Origin: JACRCT01 sp036504155
GTDB lineage: Bacteria > Myxococcota > Myxococcia > Myxococcales > UBA5297
DNA: 64,000 bases
Direction: 5' to 3'
Assembly: GCA_036504155.1 (NCBI GenBank)
Contig: DASXVQ010000092.1
Coordinates: 1-64,000 of the forward strand
The notes under the pieces were generated by a model that did not search any database, was not told the origin of the DNA, and worked only from the letters and a program-made list of their open reading frames with translations. Of the stretch, positions 59,909-64,000 are shown piece after piece. Within the stretch, counting starts at the first letter, position 1. Each line of letters opens with the position of its first letter. The position numbers and the translations under genes are program-made.

Positions 59909-60271
59909 CTACTTGAGCAGCAGCACCACCACCGCCGCGATGGCCGCCGCGATGAGCACCGCGATTCCCGCCTGCGCCGGCATCCCCACGCTCTCGAAGA
60001 TCTGGGTGCCCTGCCAGCGGCGGCGCTTGCGGACGCGCTTGAGCACCTGCTGCGCGAAGTCGGCCGGGGCGCGCTCGCGGCTCACCGAGCGGACCAGCGT
60101 GACGGCGCGCGAGTACTTCTCGAAGCCGTGCTGGCACTCCGGGCAATGCTCGAGGTGGCTCTTGAGCTCGGCCTCCTGGGCCGGGGCCAGCTCGTGGTCC
60201 ACCATCGGCGCGAAGAGCGCCTGGGCTTCCTGGTGAGCCATCCCTGTCGCCGCCGATTCCACCCGAATCAC
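59909..60271 (-). CDS. Membrane anti-sigma factor with zinc-binding (ZAS) motif
   Basis: 120 residues from GTG 60269-60271, which overlaps the sigma gene stop by four bases. An ATG at 60239-60241 is an alternative start. The ZAS motif H-x3-C-x2-C is present (H39, C43, C46 in SHLEHCPECQ), the usual binding face for the ECF sigma factor, followed by a basic linker (RVRKRRRW) and one C-terminal membrane helix (about 103-119). It should hold the sigma factor at the inner membrane until an envelope signal releases it. Confidence 0.88.
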   Translation of the reverse strand: MIRVESAATGMAHQEAQALFAPMVDHELAPAQEAELKSHLEHCPECQHGFEKYSRAVTLVRSVSRERAPADFAQQVLKRVRKRRRWQGTQIFESVGMPAQAGIAVLIAAAIAAVVVLLLK

Positions 60272-60957
60272 TCCCTTTCCAGCTTCGCGATGATCTCCGC
60301 CAGCGCCGCGCGAGCCCGATGCAGCCGGCTCTTCACGGTGCCTTCCGGCTGGTCGGTGATCGCTGCAATCTCATGGTACGAGAGGCCTTCCACGTCACGC
60401 AACACCACGAGAAGACGGTGTTCTTCGTCCAGCTCGGCGATGGCCTGCTGCACCATCGTGCGCGTCTCGTTCACCGAGGCCGCGTCGTCCGGCCGCAGGC
60501 TGGGCGCGTTGCGCTCCAGGACCGCCTCCGGGACGTCCGAGATCTCCGTCGAACGCCCTCGCTCCCGCCGCCCCAGGTACTTGAGCCGGTTGAGGCAGTG
60601 GTTCTTGGCCACCCGGAAGATCCACGTCGACAGCCGCGACTCGCCCCGGAAGCGCCCCACCGCGGCGTGCACCGCCACGAACACTTCCTGAGACAGGTCC
60701 AGCGCCTCCTCGCGGTCGCCGATCATCCGGAAGACGAGGTCGAAGACCCGGTCCTGGTTCGCCTTCACCAGCTCCGCGAACGCCCGCTCCTCCCCGTGCC
60801 GCAGCCGCCGCAGGAGCATCCGCTCCCGGAACTGCTCCACCACCTCCGGGTCCGCGTTCGGCGGCGGCGGCGTCGAGTCCAGGTCCGCGCCCGGCCCTCC
60901 GGCCGCGACCGGGAGATCCGCCTCTTGGGGCACCGGCCTGGGGACCGCCTCCGGCAT
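60268..60957 (-). CDS. ECF-family RNA polymerase sigma factor (RpoE-like)
   Basis: 229 residues. Sigma-2 region AFAELVKANQDRVFDLVFRMIGDREEALDLSQEVFVAVH (in parts) and sigma-4 region LLVVLRDVEGLSYHEIAAITDQPEGTVKSRLHRARAAL are complete. An N-terminal Pro-rich extension of about 45 residues precedes them. Directly coupled to its anti-sigma by an overlap. Upstream lies a GGAACC/GTCATA pair that looks like an autoregulated ECF promoter. The GGAACTT sequence upstream of bamA is a possible target. Confidence 0.92.
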   Translation of the reverse strand: MPEAVPRPVPQEADLPVAAGGPGADLDSTPPPPNADPEVVEQFRERMLLRRLRHGEERAFAELVKANQDRVFDLVFRMIGDREEALDLSQEVFVAVHAAVGRFRGESRLSTWIFRVAKNHCLNRLKYLGRRERGRSTEISDVPEAVLERNAPSLRPDDAASVNETRTMVQQAIAELDEEHRLLVVLRDVEGLSYHEIAAITDQPEGTVKSRLHRARAALAEIIAKLERE

Positions 60958-60980
60958 TCCGCCTCCCGTCTCCGAAGCAT

Positions 60981-61009
60981 TATGACAGCGCCGCTGTGAA
61001 CGCGGTTCC
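60981..61009 (-). promoter_or_regulatory. Candidate autoregulated ECF promoter of the sigma gene
   Basis: Minus-strand GGAACC (61004-61009), 17-base spacer, GTCATA (60981-60986), about 25 bases before the ATG. The spacer contains the 13-bp palindrome ACAGCGCCGCTGT (60985-60997), a possible operator. Confidence 0.45.
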
Positions 61010-61163
61010 CGGCAGGAAAGTTCTGCGACCCCCGGGCGTGGTTAGCTCGTACGGCGGCGATTGGCGAGCGAGCAGACCCGATCCAACCACTTGAATTGAC
61101 TCGGGCTTGGACAGCCGACGCCGCCCTTTGAGAGACTCTCCACCTTCCCCTCTGGAGCCGGTC

Positions 61164-62744
61164 ATGAAGCGAGTCATCCTGACGTTGGGCGCCCTCGGGC
61201 TTTTGGCCGGGTCCATCCTCTCCGGCTGCGGCGAGGACCGCCTCGTCCACACCGCCATGGGCCTCCTCAAGGTCACCGTGGTCAACGCCGGCTCCCAGGC
61301 GAGCCTGGTCGACGTCACCCTGCGCTGCACCAAGGACTCCCGGGACGAGCTGGTGAACGTGGCCCGGCCGAACACCCTGGTGGAGATGGGCGACCTGTCC
61401 CCCGGCACCTGCCAGGTGCGGGTGATGACCCGCAACTCGACCAAGAACCCGCTGCGCTCGGTCTGGGTCAGCGACCTGCTCATCGCCAGCGGCCGGACCA
61501 CCGAGGTCACGGTGGACATGGCCGACCAGACCGTGCAGCCGGTGGAGCTGTGCAACGGCATCGACGACGACGGCGACGGGCAGGTCGACAAGCCGAAGGA
61601 GAAGCTGCTGCTCTGCTCCGAGTGCGTCAACAACATCGAGAGCCCCGTCGCCGACGACGCCCGCTGCGAGGTCGTCACCTGCTCGGCCTACTTCAGCTAC
61701 GAGCTGCGCGGGACGGCCGCCAACGGCTTCACCTGCGTCAAGAGCTACCTCGAGGACATCGCCGACAAGCGCTGCGCCGGGCTGGGCACCTGCCTGCCGG
61801 TGACGGAGAAGACCTGCCGCGACCAGGCGACCCGCAAGGAGGACGCGGTGGCTTCGCTGCCGGCCGGCGAGCCGTGCAAGAAGATCGACGGCTGCGCCGG
61901 CCAGGCCGCCCCGGCGGTGGCGAACCAGCCCGACGGCACCGACTGCGGCGCCTCCAAGTGGTGCCAGGCCGGCGCGTGCGTCTGCAAGCCGGCCTGCGAC
62001 GGCAAGGTCTGCGGCGAAGACGGCTGCGGCGGCACCTGCGGCGACTGCGGCGCCGACGGGGCCTGCTCGGCGGACGGCAGCGCGTGCGTGTCGACCAAGC
62101 CCGAGGTCGGCTGCTCCGACGGCACCCGCGAGGGCTTCCAGGATCAGGCCGCCTATCCGGCCATCGCCTCCTGCTCCGGCGGCTTCAGCGTCGGCGGCGT
62201 CACCCGCGCCGACCTCGTCCCCACCTGCGAGCGCAAGGGCGGCAACAACGGGCAGAACAAGGCCGGCGACGGCTGCTCGGCCGCGGACCTCTGCGCCGCC
62301 GGCTGGCACGTGTGCAACGGCAAGACCGAGGTCGCCGCCAAGGCCGGGGCCAAGGGCTGCGAGGAGTCGGTCCCCGCGGGTTCTCCCGAGAAGTCGATGT
62401 TCTTCGCCGTCGCCCAGCACAGCGCCCAGTTCAGCCAGTGCGACGACGCCGCCACCACCGGCGACAACGACGTCTTCGGCTGCGGCAACCTCGGCATCAC
62501 GCTCACCGCCGACAAGGGCTGCGGCGTGCTCACCCGCGCGCTGGCGTCGATGAAGGCCGGCAGCTGCGGCTACAACGAGGCCGAGCCGGGCCTGGGCCCC
62601 TGGCAGTGCGTCGGCGGCGCCGGCAGCGACGTCCACGAGGGCGGCATCGTCGCCAAGGCCGGCTGCCCCAACTCCAGCTGCACCTGGAACGGCGCGCCCA
62701 CCGGCAACTGGGACCGCGGCGGGGTGCTCTGCTGCAAGGACTAA
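61164..62744 (+). CDS. MopE-like calcium-motif Cys-rich lipoprotein
   Basis: 526 residues from ATG 61164 with TGGAG six bases upstream. Lipobox LSGC near residue 22, then a beta-rich domain, then the motif CNGIDDDGDGQVD near residue 131, which is the repeat of MopE and thrombospondin-type calcium-binding proteins in Myxococcota and methanotrophs. Beyond it lie many cysteines, including CKPACDGKVCGEDGCGGTCGDC, a module also seen in the S8 protease here. A C-terminal domain (about 320-526) has CNGKTEV and GWHVCNGK sequences and no enzyme motif I know. Divergent from the sigma gene, with no clear sigma-70 promoter of its own. It could belong to the same envelope response. Confidence 0.75.
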   Translation: MKRVILTLGALGLLAGSILSGCGEDRLVHTAMGLLKVTVVNAGSQASLVDVTLRCTKDSRDELVNVARPNTLVEMGDLSPGTCQVRVMTRNSTKNPLRSVWVSDLLIASGRTTEVTVDMADQTVQPVELCNGIDDDGDGQVDKPKEKLLLCSECVNNIESPVADDARCEVVTCSAYFSYELRGTAANGFTCVKSYLEDIADKRCAGLGTCLPVTEKTCRDQATRKEDAVASLPAGEPCKKIDGCAGQAAPAVANQPDGTDCGASKWCQAGACVCKPACDGKVCGEDGCGGTCGDCGADGACSADGSACVSTKPEVGCSDGTREGFQDQAAYPAIASCSGGFSVGGVTRADLVPTCERKGGNNGQNKAGDGCSAADLCAAGWHVCNGKTEVAAKAGAKGCEESVPAGSPEKSMFFAVAQHSAQFSQCDDAATTGDNDVFGCGNLGITLTADKGCGVLTRALASMKAGSCGYNEAEPGLGPWQCVGGAGSDVHEGGIVAKAGCPNSSCTWNGAPTGNWDRGGVLCCKD

Positions 62745-62769
62745 ACCTCCCCCCAACCCCCTGCGGACC

Positions 62770-62790
62770 CCTCGACAGGCTCGGGACAGG
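62770..62790. repeat. Short dispersed-repeat-like element in the intergenic region
   Basis: CCTCGACAGGCTCGGGACAGG at 62770-62790, shown here as CCTCGACAGG and CTCGGGACAGG. It closely resembles the CTTCGACAGGCTCAGGACAGG-type element found dispersed in many high-GC genomes. The 237-base interval otherwise holds G- and C-tracts and no gene. Confidence 0.4.
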
Positions 62791-62968
62791 ACTGGAGGGG
62801 GGGCCGCGGGTGCCTCCGGCGGTCCGGTAGGAGTTCCTGGCACCGCCGCGCGCATGCTCGGCTTCGGCTTCGGCGTCCATCCCGTCCCTCCTCTCCACAA
62901 ACTCCACCCGCCCACCCCGCACCGGACTTACGAACACCGCGAAGCGAGTGCCTGACCTCGGGGCCGCG

Positions 62969-62974
62969 TATCCT
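62969..62974 (+). promoter_or_regulatory. -10-like hexamer seven bases before the radical SAM start
   Basis: TATCCT, then seven bases to the ATG at 62982. Same hexamer and spacing as at 17204-17209. No good -35 at the usual distance. Confidence 0.35.
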
Positions 62975-62981
62975 CAGGCTC

Positions 62982-64000
62982 ATGCGCGTCCTGCTCGTCT
63001 CCGCCAACACCGAGCGCATCAACATGGTGACGGTGCCGCTGGGCCTGGGCTTGGTGGCCGCCGCCACCCGCAGCGCCGGGCACGAGGTCCAGTTCCTCGA
63101 TCTGCTGGGCAAGACCGATCCGCCGGCCGCCGTGCAGCAAGCGGTGCTCGCCTTTCGCCCGGACGTGGTCGGCATCTCGGTCCGCAACATCGACGATCAG
63201 TGCGCCCAGGCGCCTCGCTTCCTGCTCGAGCCGGCCCGCGCCGTGGTCCAGGCCTGCAAGGCGGCGAGCCAGGCGCCGGTGGTGGTCGGCGGCGCCGGCT
63301 TCAGCCTCTTCCCGCGCGAAGCGCTGGCCTACCTGGGCGCCGACTTCGGGGTGGCCGGCGACGGCGAGCAGGCGTTCCCGGCGCTGCTCGATCACCTCTC
63401 GCGGGGCGCCGGCGCCCGACCCGACCTCCCCGGCGTCTGGTCCCGCGACGCGGCTCCTTCCGTCGCCCGGGCCCACGAGGTCGACCTCGCCACCTGTGCC
63501 GGCTGGGACGAGGTCCTCGACATCGTCGCCCGCGGCCCCGACCTGTGGGTCCCGGTCCAGGGCCGCCGCGGCTGCCCCAACGACTGCTCGTACTGCTCGA
63601 CTTCGCTCGTGCAGGGCCGGCGCATCCGCTGCCGGCCTCCCGCCGACGTCGCGGCCACGGTCCAGCGACTCGCCGACGACGGAGTCCGCCACGTCTACTT
63701 CGTCGACAACTCCTTCAACATCCCCGAGGCCTGGGCGCTGGAGCTGTGCGAGCGGCTGAAGAAGGTGGAGCCCAAGATCGAGTGGCGCGCCATCCTCTAC
63801 CCGGAGCGAGTGCGCCCTGAGCTGGTCGACGCGATGGCTGCCGCGGGTTGCGTCGAGGTGAGCCTGGGCTTCGAGAGCGGCATCGACTCGATCTTGAAGT
63901 CGATGAACAAGCGCTTCACCACCCGGGACGTCCGCGAGACCTCCGAGTTCCTCCGCTCGCGGGGAATCCGCCGGATGGGCTTCCTGCTCTTCGGCGGCCC
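62982..64000 (+). CDS. B12-binding-type radical SAM protein (partial, C-terminus outside window)
   Basis: 339 codons are visible. An N-terminal Rossmann-like cobalamin-binding-type domain (about 1-150: LLVSANTERINMVTVPLGLGLVAAATRS, VVGISVRNIDDQ, VVVGGAGFSLFP) lacks the DxHxxG cobalamin motif. The radical SAM domain begins near 190 with the cluster motif RGCPNDCSYCST (CxxxCxxC), then FVDNSFNI and VSLGFESG. Such proteins modify lipids, methylate or make cofactors. The substrate is unknown. The start lacks a Shine-Dalgarno and may be leaderless. Confidence 0.9.
   Translation, partial: MRVLLVSANTERINMVTVPLGLGLVAAATRSAGHEVQFLDLLGKTDPPAAVQQAVLAFRPDVVGISVRNIDDQCAQAPRFLLEPARAVVQACKAASQAPVVVGGAGFSLFPREALAYLGADFGVAGDGEQAFPALLDHLSRGAGARPDLPGVWSRDAAPSVARAHEVDLATCAGWDEVLDIVARGPDLWVPVQGRRGCPNDCSYCSTSLVQGRRIRCRPPADVAATVQRLADDGVRHVYFVDNSFNIPEAWALELCERLKKVEPKIEWRAILYPERVRPELVDAMAAAGCVEVSLGFESGIDSILKSMNKRFTTRDVRETSEFLRSRGIRRMGFLLFGG

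Noticed and set aside
60765..62915. 716-codon minus frame opposite the MopE-like lipoprotein gene
   Set aside because: No motif and shadow composition. The plus frame has Shine-Dalgarno, lipobox and cysteine modules.
62745..62981. Possible terminator formed by C-tract and G-tract after the MopE-like gene
   Set aside because: Runs of C and G can pair, but no regular stem or U-run is defined.

Overview
The window is about 64 kb of evenly high-GC DNA with about 50 protein-coding genes. I see no rRNA, tRNA, CRISPR array, insertion sequence or prophage. It reads as a Myxococcota (former deltaproteobacterial) chromosome segment. The evidence is a MYXO-CTERM sorting tail on a subtilisin, many Cys-rich lipoproteins, PEGA-domain kinases, FHA proteins, Tad-type pilus genes, CHASE2 cyclases, and the gene order lysS-lolC/E-lolD-bamA. 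Base composition and codon use look uniform, so nothing points to a recent island. No gene-free stretch exceeds 300 bases.

Layout. 1-6.2 kb: a surface set (beta-barrel OMP, VWA lipoprotein, Cys-rich lipoprotein), an isolated rplC, a coiled-coil protein and a ferritin-like protein. 6.3-11 kb: a PEGA-domain Ser/Thr kinase followed by a TonB-type receptor with fused TPR and PEGA domains. 11-17.9 kb: small regulators (SUKH-like, DivIVA, cNMP-binding, receiver, GAF histidine kinase) and membrane proteins. 17.9-22.5 kb: polA, divergent from an MshEN-domain protein. 22.5-31 kb: a Tad/Cpa-type secretion block (AMIN protein, prepilin peptidase, secretin, FHA-CpaF fusion, double-FHA membrane protein). 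31-36.6 kb: a run holding a CHASE2 adenylate cyclase, a Crp-like regulator, a metallo-beta-lactamase-fold cyclic-nucleotide phosphodiesterase, a YkgJ-type protein and folC. 36.7-41.6 kb: OMP-like protein, phosphoesterase, glycosyltransferase and M15 peptidase. 41.7-52.5 kb: an envelope-assembly block (lysS, lolC/E, lolD, bamA, a second CHASE2 cyclase, SH3 protein, M48 protease). 52.5-64 kb: lipoproteins, aldehyde dehydrogenase, zinc-ribbon protein, MYXO-CTERM subtilisin, MepA-like endopeptidase, an ECF sigma/anti-sigma pair, a MopE-like lipoprotein and a radical SAM gene cut by the window end.

How it fits together. The theme is the cell envelope and its signalling: outer-membrane assembly (BamA, Lol), peptidoglycan hydrolases (M15, MepA), Tad-type export, and two cAMP-producing enzymes. 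One cyclase sits beside genes for sensing and degrading the nucleotide; the other is translated just behind bamA. An ECF-type promoter-like sequence upstream of bamA and another upstream of the local ECF sigma gene suggest an envelope-stress circuit. Several genes (polA, histidine kinase, coiled-coil gene, divIVA and others) have a -10-like hexamer only 6-10 bases before the start codon and no Shine-Dalgarno, which suggests leaderless mRNAs are common here. All functions are inferred from reading the sequence; no database search was run.
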